This document shows, in pieces, positions 1-8,503 of a stretch of 64,000 bases of DNA. Made by a program: the position numbers and the translations under genes. Position 1 is the first letter of the stretch. Every line of letters begins with the position of its first letter. Under the pieces are notes generated by a model. It worked only from the letters and a program-made list of their open reading frames with translations. It ran no database searches and had not been told where the DNA came from. This DNA is from Acidobacteriota bacterium (GTDB lineage: Bacteria > Acidobacteriota > Terriglobia > UBA7540), in the NCBI GenBank assembly GCA_004298155.1, contig SCRD01000008.1, positions 1 to 64,000 on the forward strand, read 5' to 3'.

Positions 1-1
1 T

Positions 2-1213
2 CGCTCTTACCTTCAGACTTGGCCCGACCTGGATGCCTATGCCATCCATGCCTCCGAGTTCAGCCGCTGTACCTGCGATACCTGCCAGAAGGTATCCCCC
101 CAGGAGGAGTTCCTTAAGTACATCAAGGCATACCACGAGATCTTGCATGGACATAGCCCGAACACGGTTATGGCGTATGTGGCCGTTCCGCCTGACAACT
201 ACTTCTGGATCTCAAAAGAGCATAGAGACCTTCTTCCCAAGGACATCAGAAACTTCATCTGGGCGGATTTTTTCAATTTTCGCGAAACCGGTCCGGGAAA
301 GTGGGAGTTCATCGCCGGTAAGACCAGTTTTCTCTTACCGTTGTCTGAGACCGTCGAGGGGAGATATGACTGGTTCGACGACTTGCCGGGACATACATGG
401 TACTGGCTTTACACCAACGGGTATAGCGATTTGCGCTTCCCTTGTCCAGGCTACTTTAAATCACGAGCCGCCGCCTCGAAATTCAAGAAGGTGGAATTCG
501 TGCAGGGTGAGTTCGGGTACCAGAAGAGTGCAGCCCTAAACACCCTGGCTTTAGCCTCCTTCAGCTGGAATAGCAATGATGACGTAGTTCGCGCGCGCAA
601 GGCAGCTCTTACCGGATTATACCACCGTGAAAACTTGCAGGTACTGCTCCCGATTCAGATCGCTTATGAAAAACTAGTGCAGGATTATGTGGCTATGATC
701 CAGACTGTGGGTTATAACTGGAAGTCTCCGGACGCACGGCGGGTTGATGATTTGCTGAAACAGGTTGTTTCCGAGGTCAACCGATTTTCTGCCCAGATCC
801 AAAGAGCCAAGCGTTCGTCCCCTCTCGTGGCCGAGCGGCTCAAAGGATTTCGAGACGACCTTGCCATTCTCAAGCAGGAAGCGCTAATCAGGCAGAAGCT
901 CCGTGAGGCTTACTTGAACTACGAGCTCTATGCGCCACAACTTTTCGGCATCGGAAGGCGAGAAACCCTTGAGAGAACACAAAGCAGTGTGGCTCGCTTC
1001 AATGAAGCTCTTGAATTAAATCGCGGCCTGGTGGCCATGCGCACGGCAAGAGCAACGCCGATGCGTCCAGTAAAAGCGCAACAAGAAGCTTTAGAGAAAC
1101 TGGGACCTTGCTTGGTGGCAGCTATGAAGGAGATTGAGATGAATCGAATTCCCGGTCGATTAGAGTGGGAAGGCGTGCAGACAAGCTTTTGGAGCCGCAA
1201 TTACTCCTGGTAG
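2..1213 (+). CDS. Exported glycosidase-like protein (DUF4838/GH-like), C-terminal part
   Basis: The reading frame is open from base 2 to the stop at 1213, so the start lies outside the window. The visible part begins with a Cys cluster (SRCTCDTC at about residues 20-27) followed by a segment resembling the middle of DUF4838/alpha-glucuronidase-like TIM-barrel proteins, where a CxCxxC-type cluster is common. The C-terminal half is helical and charged, like the C-terminal helical parts of the two large exported proteins at 14389-19623. I infer an exported carbohydrate-active enzyme of the same functional group as this locus. A TTG at 143 and an ATG at 167 would give shorter proteins, but the coding signal clearly runs upstream of both. 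The family assignment is tentative because the N-terminal domain is missing. Confidence 0.6.
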   Translation, partial: RSYLQTWPDLDAYAIHASEFSRCTCDTCQKVSPQEEFLKYIKAYHEILHGHSPNTVMAYVAVPPDNYFWISKEHRDLLPKDIRNFIWADFFNFRETGPGKWEFIAGKTSFLLPLSETVEGRYDWFDDLPGHTWYWLYTNGYSDLRFPCPGYFKSRAAASKFKKVEFVQGEFGYQKSAALNTLALASFSWNSNDDVVRARKAALTGLYHRENLQVLLPIQIAYEKLVQDYVAMIQTVGYNWKSPDARRVDDLLKQVVSEVNRFSAQIQRAKRSSPLVAERLKGFRDDLAILKQEALIRQKLREAYLNYELYAPQLFGIGRRETLERTQSSVARFNEALELNRGLVAMRTARATPMRPVKAQQEALEKLGPCLVAAMKEIEMNRIPGRLEWEGVQTSFWSRNYSW

Positions 1214-1479
1214 GGCTTCATCATTGAATCCACAGGTAAGGCGAAGCCTTCGGGGAAGACAATAACCTATCCTGACGATGACGATTGATTCTTCGGCACC
1301 GAATTTTCCGTAGTTGTGGATTTCGCCGCTACTCGTGGGCATCCAGAATAAGCGCAACGCGAGTTTTGGATCCGGCAAGGTCGGCTCCGTCATCGAGAAC
1401 ATATGACCTCCCAAAGTAGTTAACATGGCATGGCAACGCCCGGCGCTATAGTCAATTATCAATATATCGTGAGTCTGTG
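1214..1479. other. Intergenic stretch without recognised gene
   Basis: This stretch of about 265 bases holds no reading frame I would trust on the plus strand. A minus-strand frame of 100 codons runs through 1160-1462 into the preceding gene, but it has no ribosome binding site and I recognise no family. Confidence 0.4.
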
Positions 1480-3171
1480 ATGCCAGCTTCTATGAGACGT
1501 CGAGATTTCCTTTGCATGTCTGCAGCAACCTTTCTCACAGGCCAAATTCCAGGGGGGAAGCAGGCAGGAGGATCGAGTGTGCCTGGTGTGCGCTTTACCG
1601 ATGTTACGCGTGAAGCCGGCATTCATTTCCTGCACAACAACGGTGCGTTCGGAAAATTTTACCTTCCTGAAACCATGGGCTCGGGATGTGCTTTTTTCGA
1701 TTTTGATAACGACGGATGGGAAGATCTGTTACTCGTTAACGGGATGGACTGGCCCGACCACAGGCGACACCGAAGCACCATGGCCCTCTATCGCAACAAC
1801 CACAACGGGACCTTCGAGGATGCTACGCGTGAGGCGGGATTGGATTTCGAATTTCCGGGGATGGGCGTAGCGATAGGGGATTACGATAACGACGGGTGGG
1901 ATGACTTCTACATCAGTGGGTTGGGAGGCGGTCGGCTATTTCATAACGAGGGCAATGGCAGGTTTCGCGATGTGACCCTGGAGTGCGGAATCCACTCTGC
2001 TGGATTCGGAACCAGTTGCGCTTGGGCTGATTTCAATCGCGACGGGAAACTGGATTTATTCCTTTGCAACTATGCAAAATGGTCGGAAGGGACTGACGCC
2101 TTTTGTTCCTTCGATGGTCTCCACAAGAATTATTGCCGTCCGGCCGTCTATCCGCCCGACACTTGCCAACTGTTTTTAAACGTTGGAAATGGCTCCTTTC
2201 GAGATGTGACGGAGGAGGCAGGTATCTATAGCCCTAGCTGTAAAGCGCTTGGGGTCGTCGTGGTGGACTACGACCTGGATGGCTGGCCGGATATCTTCGT
2301 CACCAACGACACCATGCCTAACAGACTATATCACAACAATAAGGACGGAACTTTTACGGAAGTTGGGCTCGGCGCTGGCGTGGCCCTGGACACGAACGGC
2401 TTGGCGAGGGCGGGAATGGGTGTTGATGCCGCCGACATTGACCATAGTGGGTATCCAAGTTTTGTGGTAGGGAATTTTTCCATGGAGATGTTAGGCCTGT
2501 TTCGCAATCATGGCGGTAAGTATTTCGTCGACGAAGCTGAAGCCACGGGCATTGGAGCCAGCAGTCTTTATAGCCTCACTTTTGGGTGTTTGTTCTTTGA
2601 CTTCGATTTGGACGGGCACGAGGATATTTTGGCAGCCAATGGTCACATCATGACTAATATTCATGATTTGGACCCTCGATTCACGTATCCTCAATCGGCG
2701 CTTCTCTATCGTAATCAAGGCGATGGGACTTTTGTTCAAATGACTCGTGAAAAGGTGGGGCCCGATCTGTTTATCCCCCTGGTAGGCAGAGGGCTGGCCT
2801 GTGGGGACTTCGATGGTGACGGGGATCTGGATGTTCTGATCACCCAAAACAACGGCCCGGCGCGTTTATTGCGCAATGATCGTTCCAACGACAACCACTG
2901 GTTGCGAATCAGGCTCGTGGGAACAAAGAGCAACAAGAATGGGTATGGGGCCGTCATCAAAGTTACCACTAACAGTCTGGTTCAAACCAAGACTGTTAAA
3001 AGCAACTGCAGTTACTGCTCTCAGTCACAGCCCGCGGTCACTTTCGGTTTGGGCAAGACGGCACAGTTGGAGTCGGTTGGGATCATTTGGCCAAGCGGAC
3101 TGCGAGAAACGTATGAGGGCATAGGCGTAGACCAGGCATTTACGGCTGTGGAGGGCCAAGGAATAAAGTAA
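1480..3171 (+). CDS. Tat-exported FG-GAP/VCBS repeat protein with ASPIC/UnbV C-terminal domain (CRTAC1-like)
   Basis: The product carries a twin-arginine signal at its N-terminus (RRRDFL, then a short hydrophobic stretch). Repeated calcium-binding FG-GAP/VCBS motifs follow: FDFDNDGWED, GDYDNDGWDD, VDYDLDGWPD, FDFDLDGHED and GDFDGDGDLD, a set typical of a beta-propeller. The last ~80 residues (about 480-560) match the ASPIC/UnbV domain, with YGAVIKV and the IIWPSGLRE motif. Such proteins are abundant in Acidobacteriota and are secreted or surface-bound; their biochemical role is mostly unknown, though surface or glycan binding is plausible. The start is ambiguous between GTG 1477, ATG 1480 and ATG 1492, because none has a clear Shine-Dalgarno; the last puts the RR motif right at the N-terminus. 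It lies next to a carbohydrate catabolic island but is not clearly in an operon. Confidence 0.85.
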   Translation: MPASMRRRDFLCMSAATFLTGQIPGGKQAGGSSVPGVRFTDVTREAGIHFLHNNGAFGKFYLPETMGSGCAFFDFDNDGWEDLLLVNGMDWPDHRRHRSTMALYRNNHNGTFEDATREAGLDFEFPGMGVAIGDYDNDGWDDFYISGLGGGRLFHNEGNGRFRDVTLECGIHSAGFGTSCAWADFNRDGKLDLFLCNYAKWSEGTDAFCSFDGLHKNYCRPAVYPPDTCQLFLNVGNGSFRDVTEEAGIYSPSCKALGVVVVDYDLDGWPDIFVTNDTMPNRLYHNNKDGTFTEVGLGAGVALDTNGLARAGMGVDAADIDHSGYPSFVVGNFSMEMLGLFRNHGGKYFVDEAEATGIGASSLYSLTFGCLFFDFDLDGHEDILAANGHIMTNIHDLDPRFTYPQSALLYRNQGDGTFVQMTREKVGPDLFIPLVGRGLACGDFDGDGDLDVLITQNNGPARLLRNDRSNDNHWLRIRLVGTKSNKNGYGAVIKVTTNSLVQTKTVKSNCSYCSQSQPAVTFGLGKTAQLESVGIIWPSGLRETYEGIGVDQAFTAVEGQGIK

Positions 3172-3178
3172 TGAGGGC

Positions 3179-3194
3179 GTGTTCCGGAGAACAC
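3179..3194 (+). other. Short hairpin after the ASPIC gene
   Basis: GTGTTC and GAACAC form a 6-bp stem with a CGGA tetraloop, seven bases after the stop codon of the FG-GAP protein gene. There is no U-tract, so termination is uncertain. It may act as an mRNA 3' stabiliser. Confidence 0.3.
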
Positions 3195-3341
3195 TCCGCT
3201 TGCTACTCAACGGCATTATCGAAAGCCTCCTCCGCAATCTTCAAGGAAGACTTGTGTGAGAAATGTATGAGGGGGGATCCCGATGGTAGGAGGAGAATAT
3301 GGCGTTGCGTGAGATCGTGAGCGGCGGATATGCAACGCACC

Positions 3342-4256
3342 TTACAGTTGCTTTACTAGTTTTTGCTTCCTGGGAAAATATGGTCCTCTCTGCTTGGCCT
3401 GCCCTCCAGTGTAAGCTAGGCGCAGATCCAAAGAGTGACTGCCAAAGGCATTAAGGAGACGCTGGCGGGCTTCCTCAATATGTAGTTGAAGTCGTTTGCG
3501 CGCCTCTTCTGGGTCGTGGTCTCTAATGGCCACCACAATATCCGAATGCGTCACCCAGGGGGTCTCGGGCTTGTGCTGGTATAGCATTGAGTCACATCGC
3601 TGTACGTGTTCCAGAACCGATTGCAGAACGTCCGCGATCCGTTTGTTCCTGGAAAGTTGCGCAAGCTGCATGTGAAACTCGGCGTTTTTGTTAACCAATA
3701 AGTCGTGCAACTTTGCGGTCTCCGGCTGTTCTTCTAGTCGCGCCATTTCTTCCAGACTTTCGATGTCTTTGGGGGTCGCTCTGATCGCTGCGATCTGGAC
3801 ACACGCAGATTCCAACACCAATCTCAATTCGTATATGTCGGCGATGTCCTGCAACGTAATTGGAGGGATAAGATAACCCCTGCGTGACATCGATAATAAC
3901 CAGCCCTCTTCCTTTAAGCGCATGCAAGCTTCGCGGAAGGGAGTGCGGCTGAATCCAAGGCCACGCAAAATACTCCGCTCATCTAGGACGCTGCCAGGAG
4001 CCAGTCGACAAACGAGAATTTGACGTTTTAACTCTCTGTACACTAAGTCGGTTGCCGTGTAGCTTGCATTTTTTTGCTTTTTTTTTGCCACGGTGGTCAC
4101 CCGCGCTTTCTTGACCCGTAGTGATGACTTTGCCCTAAGCTTGATAGCTGGGTCAGGCTGTTGCTGTGTCCAGTCGGCCGCGGGTGCAAGATCGCTTGAG
4201 AGTGTATCGCCAGAATCGCGCAGCCGGTTACTTAGATTATGAGTGTCTTCATTCAT
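3342..4256 (-). CDS. GntR-family transcriptional regulator, FCD (FadR-like) subfamily
   Basis: This is a DNA-binding repressor or activator of the FadR/FCD branch. The winged helix lies at about residues 73-133, with the recognition part GLGFSRTPFREACMRLKEEG. The all-helical FCD ligand domain follows at about 140-275 (LRLVLES, NAEFHMQLA, HSDIVVAIRDHD), including the usual Asp/His metal-ligand pattern. FCD regulators typically sense sugar acids, organic acids or amino-acid-derived metabolites. The basic, low-complexity N-terminal extension of ~70 residues (KKARVTTVAKKKQK) is longer than usual. I chose ATG 4256; an upstream frame to 4427 is open but carries a Cys-rich, unlikely sequence. It is transcribed away from the TonB receptor arm, whose promoter at 4561-4591 contains a dyad suited to such a dimer. 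It is the only specific regulator in the catabolic island. Confidence 0.9.
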   Translation of the reverse strand: MNEDTHNLSNRLRDSGDTLSSDLAPAADWTQQQPDPAIKLRAKSSLRVKKARVTTVAKKKQKNASYTATDLVYRELKRQILVCRLAPGSVLDERSILRGLGFSRTPFREACMRLKEEGWLLSMSRRGYLIPPITLQDIADIYELRLVLESACVQIAAIRATPKDIESLEEMARLEEQPETAKLHDLLVNKNAEFHMQLAQLSRNKRIADVLQSVLEHVQRCDSMLYQHKPETPWVTHSDIVVAIRDHDPEEARKRLQLHIEEARQRLLNAFGSHSLDLRLAYTGGQAKQRGPYFPRKQKLVKQL

Positions 4257-4560
4257 TATTTTCAATATACATAAATAACAATGCAGAATGCAAGTAGAGA
4301 GATTTAAATCCCCACAAGTCCGCTTGGATATTTTCTCATGACATTTCGCGCATTGGCGTAAGGCCGAGCTTCTCATGTTGCGCATCGCGTGGTTAAGAAT
4401 CTCGCCTAAATATAGATCGAGAATCACGTGTCCAAGCCTAATAATCGCTAATTGAATAAGTTACAGATATTTCGTCGCTTGCTTATTTTGGAAGCATTTC
4501 ATTGCTCCTCTCGCGATTGATTCCGAAATTAAATACATGCCAAATATCCAAAGAAAATAC

Positions 4561-4591
4561 TTGACATAGTATGATGAATATCTATACTATG
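4561..4591 (+). promoter_or_regulatory. Sigma70-like promoter with overlapping operator-like dyad, upstream of the TonB arm
   Basis: TTGACA (4561-4566) and TATACT (4583-4588) are separated by 16 bases, close to a consensus housekeeping promoter. An 8-bp inverted repeat, CATAGTAT (4565-4572) and ATACTATG (4584-4591), separated by 11 bases, overlaps both elements, as expected of a repressor operator. The adjacent GntR/FCD gene is the natural candidate regulator (inference). The 13-mer AAAATACTTGACA at 4554-4566 recurs exactly in the opposing promoter at 35910-35922. Confidence 0.7.
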
Positions 4592-5115
4592 CACGATACC
4601 CGTTGATATCGGTCCAAAACATGCTTATTGCAGCGTCCGTTACCCTCGAAGCTCGGTTTAAAGTTTCTGCCATGGATATCCGCAGCGTCGAGCGCTTACT
4701 CTTCAACGACGACTCGCCTGTGGGTTGGCCGGGAGCATCGGGCGACAGTGTCGTATTTGCTGACCATCCGTCTGTCTATAAACCAAAGAGTTCATCCGGG
4801 GTGCTCGTTATCGCGGATCATTTTGGTCAGCTAATCGGAACGAAGGAGCTATCTCACTCAGGTTTGTTAAGTGTTCTAGAAGCAATCATTAAGGTTGGAC
4901 CAGGCGGGGACAAGGCCTTTGGTATCCCCGGGATTTCAGCCGGGGGAACTAGAGGGACCTTTACCTACAGTGATTCCAGGGCTAACGATGGAAGCATTTA
5001 TTCGCTTAGGAGATTTATCTGAAGCTTGCAGCGAGCCCGGCGGGGCGAAGCTGATCCAGGCAAGTTGGGTCTTTGGGCCAATTTCATTTAATTCAGCGGA
5101 TGTCAGGAGGATTTT
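4592..5115 (+). other. Long 5' leader of the TonB receptor mRNA; doubtful ORF inside
   Basis: From the predicted transcription start (about 4595) to the receptor start there are roughly 520 bases. A frame of 139 codons (TTG 4603 or ATG 4621 to 5022) lies in it, but it has no Shine-Dalgarno and resembles no family I know. It may be a non-coding regulatory leader or a decayed gene. Confidence 0.35.
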
Positions 5116-8100
5116 ATGATGAAAGAGCGCATCTTGCGGGTCCGTCTGGCCGCGATTCTGTGCGCGTTATTCCTGATTGGGGCGACTCGTGCCGTCGCGC
5201 AGAACGTAAATACGGGGTCGATTCGTGGTACCGTCACCGACCAGCAGGGCGGTGTGGTGCCCGGGGTTCAGGTAACGATTCTCAACACACTTAAGCAAGT
5301 CAGCCAGCGAACGATGACTGATTCCTCGGGAACTTACAGTGTGCCTTACCTTGCACCGGGGGCATACTCAGTCACGTTTGCTAAGGATGGATTCCAAACG
5401 CTGGTTCGGAATGGAATTCAGCTGAACCTGGATCAGGTGGCTCAAATCGACGGGCAGTTGGCTGTCGGTTCAGCAACCAGCAAGGTCACCGTTACATCGG
5501 CAGCGCCACTACTGGAGACTCAGACCTCGGCTCGAACAACTATGCTCACCAGCGAGACAATTCAGGCCCTTCCGCTCGCTGGCTGGACAGAGTTCAACTT
5601 GGACGTCTTATCACCAGGGCTCTCAACGAGCACCGCACGGTCTGTCGGTATCGATCCGGGGAACTACATCTACGGAGCCACCAGCACCTTCGGCTTCAAC
5701 GGCACACGAAATTTTTCCGGTAACTATGTGCTGGACGGCGGCACGGCAGTTTTCGCGGGTGGCGGCAATCCTGGCTTTTACAAACCACCTCTGGACGCGG
5801 TGCAGGAGTACAACATCAGCGCCAGCACCTTCAGCGCGCGTTATGGAGGCGGGGTTAACGTTATCAATATGGTCACCAAGAGTGGGGCGAACCAGTTTCA
5901 TGGCTCGGCTGCGTATTTCAATAATAATGACGCGCTTGGAGCGCGCAATTTCTTCGCGAAGAAAAGGACGCCCGCCAAATGGAGCGACTGGTCGGGAAGT
6001 ATCGGCGGCCCGATTGTCCGCGACAAGGCTTTCTTCTTCTTCAGCTATGAAGGTGTAAGGGGAGGTAATCCCTCAGCTCGATTTATTACCCTTCCGACGC
6101 CGGCAGAGCTGAACGGAGACTTTTCGGCGCCAGGATTGCCGACGATTTACGATCCGGCCACCACCACGGTTGTGAACGGGCAGGCCGTGCGGCAGCCTTT
6201 TCCGGGGAACAAAATCCCGGCGGACCGGATCGATCCCGTCGCAGCCGCCATTTCGAAGTACTGGCCCGCACCGAACCTTTCCGGCCTGGTTAACAATAAT
6301 TACAGCCTCGGCGGGTTTTCAATCAAAGAGAAGACGTTTGATTCCAAAGTGGATTACTATCCTTCTGCGAAGCACAGGATTACGGGGACCTTCTTCTACT
6401 CCAACGATCCTGAGACCTTCAGTGGGCCGATTCCCGGACCTGCCTGCTATGGGAATTGTGGCTCCATCATCAACCGGGGGCCCCAGGCGACCCTCGGCGA
6501 AACCTGGACTATTAGCCCCAACCTAATTAACGATTTTCGCTTCACCTTTCTCCATGTGTACAATCCCTGGGCAATCCCTAGCCTGGGTCTCGACCTTCCT
6601 ACTAAACTAGGCCTCAAGAATGTTCCCAACTCGGTTTTCCCGAATGTCCTCGTTAGCGGAGCTATTCCAACTCAGATCGACGCAGGGATAAACTTTGTTC
6701 AATCCCAACAAAGTGTTGTACCCTCTGATACCCTCAGCTGGATCAAGGGCCGACACGAGATCAGCATTGGGACTGAGTACGCGAAGCATCAGCTTAACAA
6801 TGCCCAACCGGCTTGGGATTCTGGGACGTTTAATTTTAGCGGGCTCTTTACCCGTAACATGTCCACGCCTGGATCTGGGATTGGCCTCGCGGACTTCCTA
6901 TTAGGCCTACCGGAAGCGTATTCACTTCATGTTGGGCTCCACTCGGGGCAACGGCAATGGTCCTTTGCCCAGTTTATCCAGGACGACTTCAAAGTCACGC
7001 CCAATTTCACTCTAAACTTGGGATTGCGGTATCAGATTGAATCCGGGTGGAGTGAGGTGTTCGATCGTAACTCCAATTTTGATCCTCATCTGAACAACCC
7101 CGCAACGAATACCCCCGGAGCGCTGGTGTTTGCGGATCAGGGCGCGTTCCACGCTCTGCAGAATACCAAATATGCTCTGTTCGCTCCTCGTCTGGGGTTT
7201 GCATGGTCGCCGCGTATGAACTGGGCCGTTCGGGGTGGTTACGGAATCTTCTTTATCCCTGCGTTGGGAGGCCCTTACTCTAACCAGGGCCCTCCAGGTT
7301 ACGATCTTCTCGCGAATCAAATCGTAACCGATCAGGTGACCCCCATTTTTACGCTGTCGCAAGGGCCGGCGCCGTACACGTTTCCGAGCGCGTCAGCTCG
7401 GACCGCCTCCGCTTTGAACGGAAACAGCATTACGTATTACCTTCCTGACAATCCTCAACAATACGTCCAACAGTTCCAGTTGGGCATTCAGCACGAATTG
7501 AAAGGGGGTATTTTGGTTGATATGGCCTACGTTGGCTCCAAGGGAACTCACCTCGGATACAGACGAGACATAAACCAAGTACCACAAAACCTATTGGGAC
7601 CTGGCAACGCCCAATTGCTGCGTCCGTTTCCTCAATATCTAGGAATTAGCAGCTGGCTCAACGATGCGAATTCGATCTATCACTCCCTGCAGCTCAGCGC
7701 GAACAAGAAGTTCTCGCACGGGGTGTCTTTAATAACTAACTACACGTGGTCGAAAGCGATCGATGAGTCTTCATGCGATTACGATTTTGGGGCCGGCTGT
7801 CAAGTACAAATCTCCGCACAACCGGGTTCAAACCGAGGCATCTCCCTTACGGATGTGCCGCAACGGTGGATGGGATCTTTCGTTTATGAACTCCCGGTTG
7901 GGCAAGGGCGGCGTTTCCTGAACCAAGGCGGTGTGGTCAATGCCATCTTGGGTGGTTGGGATACATCCAGCATCATCACCCTTGAATCGGGGGTTCCCAT
8001 TACGGTGACGGTCGGAGGCCCAAACCTGAGCAATTCTCTGGCAGGAAATTGGTATCCCAACCGGCTTGCGAATGGAAATTTGCCCAGCGGCCAAGGAACC

Positions 8101-8403
8101 ATTCAGAGATGGTTTGACACGAGCGCCTTCGTGACCCCATCGCCCTTCACTTTTGGTAACAGTGGAAGGGACATTCTGCGCGGTCCACATTACCGAAACG
8201 TTGACTTTAGTCTCTCGAAAAACTTCATTCTTCCCCTTAAGAGTGAGCGGCCAAAGCTGACCATCCGGGCGGACTTCTTGAACATCTTCAACCACCCCAA
8301 CTTCGGCCTGCCCAACTCTACTCTAGGGTCAAGCGCCTTCGGAACTATTAGAAGCGCACTCATGCCTCGCCAGATCCAATTGGGAGCGCGCATACAATTC
8401 TGA
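5116..8403 (+). CDS. TonB-dependent receptor with carboxypeptidase-regulatory-like N-terminal domain (acidobacterial Oar/Cna-B type)
   Basis: This outer-membrane protein imports oligomeric substrates using TonB energy. The order is: signal peptide (about 1-28, ending AVAQ); carboxypeptidase-regulatory-like beta-sandwich (about 35-115, GSIRGTVTDQQGGVVPGVQV); plug region (about 125-250); and a long beta-barrel ending in the aromatic residue of GARIQF, as expected for BamA-dependent insertion. The length of 1,095 residues is typical of the large acidobacterial family. AGGAGG at 5105-5110 supports ATG 5116 or 5119. It is the first gene of the plus-strand arm behind the promoter at 4561. Its place ahead of exported glycosidase-like enzymes suggests it imports the glycan or glycoconjugate fragments they make or trim. 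A strong hairpin separates it from the next gene and may uncouple expression. Confidence 0.92.
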   Translation: MMKERILRVRLAAILCALFLIGATRAVAQNVNTGSIRGTVTDQQGGVVPGVQVTILNTLKQVSQRTMTDSSGTYSVPYLAPGAYSVTFAKDGFQTLVRNGIQLNLDQVAQIDGQLAVGSATSKVTVTSAAPLLETQTSARTTMLTSETIQALPLAGWTEFNLDVLSPGLSTSTARSVGIDPGNYIYGATSTFGFNGTRNFSGNYVLDGGTAVFAGGGNPGFYKPPLDAVQEYNISASTFSARYGGGVNVINMVTKSGANQFHGSAAYFNNNDALGARNFFAKKRTPAKWSDWSGSIGGPIVRDKAFFFFSYEGVRGGNPSARFITLPTPAELNGDFSAPGLPTIYDPATTTVVNGQAVRQPFPGNKIPADRIDPVAAAISKYWPAPNLSGLVNNNYSLGGFSIKEKTFDSKVDYYPSAKHRITGTFFYSNDPETFSGPIPGPACYGNCGSIINRGPQATLGETWTISPNLINDFRFTFLHVYNPWAIPSLGLDLPTKLGLKNVPNSVFPNVLVSGAIPTQIDAGINFVQSQQSVVPSDTLSWIKGRHEISIGTEYAKHQLNNAQPAWDSGTFNFSGLFTRNMSTPGSGIGLADFLLGLPEAYSLHVGLHSGQRQWSFAQFIQDDFKVTPNFTLNLGLRYQIESGWSEVFDRNSNFDPHLNNPATNTPGALVFADQGAFHALQNTKYALFAPRLGFAWSPRMNWAVRGGYGIFFIPALGGPYSNQGPPGYDLLANQIVTDQVTPIFTLSQGPAPYTFPSASARTASALNGNSITYYLPDNPQQYVQQFQLGIQHELKGGILVDMAYVGSKGTHLGYRRDINQVPQNLLGPGNAQLLRPFPQYLGISSWLNDANSIYHSLQLSANKKFSHGVSLITNYTWSKAIDESSCDYDFGAGCQVQISAQPGSNRGISLTDVPQRWMGSFVYELPVGQGRRFLNQGGVVNAILGGWDTSSIITLESGVPITVTVGGPNLSNSLAGNWYPNRLANGNLPSGQGTIQRWFDTSAFVTPSPFTFGNSGRDILRGPHYRNVDFSLSKNFILPLKSERPKLTIRADFLNIFNHPNFGLPNSTLGSSAFGTIRSALMPRQIQLGARIQF

Positions 8404-8417
8404 TTGGCTTAACGTGC

Positions 8418-8462
8418 GGGCGGACGCGACATGGGGAATGAAATTTCATCCCGGGTCCGCCC
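8418..8462 (+). terminator. Stable hairpin between TonB receptor and TPR gene
   Basis: GGGCGGAC (8418-8425) pairs perfectly with GTCCGCCC (8455-8462), and the enclosed segment contains the palindrome ATGAAATTTCAT. No poly-U follows, so it may be a partial terminator or an mRNA-stability element that keeps receptor mRNA above the downstream operon (inference). Confidence 0.4.
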
Positions 8463-8503
8463 CTATTCGCTCGACAACTGGCAGCAGCAAAACGCATAAC
8501 CAC

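Noticed and set aside
1160-1462. Minus-strand 100-codon frame after the left-edge gene
   Set aside because: Partly antisense to the preceding gene, no ribosome binding site, no family; probably spurious.
4603-5022. 139-codon frame in the TonB receptor leader as a gene
   Set aside because: TTG start, no ribosome binding site, no recognisable motifs; kept only as an uncertain part of the leader.
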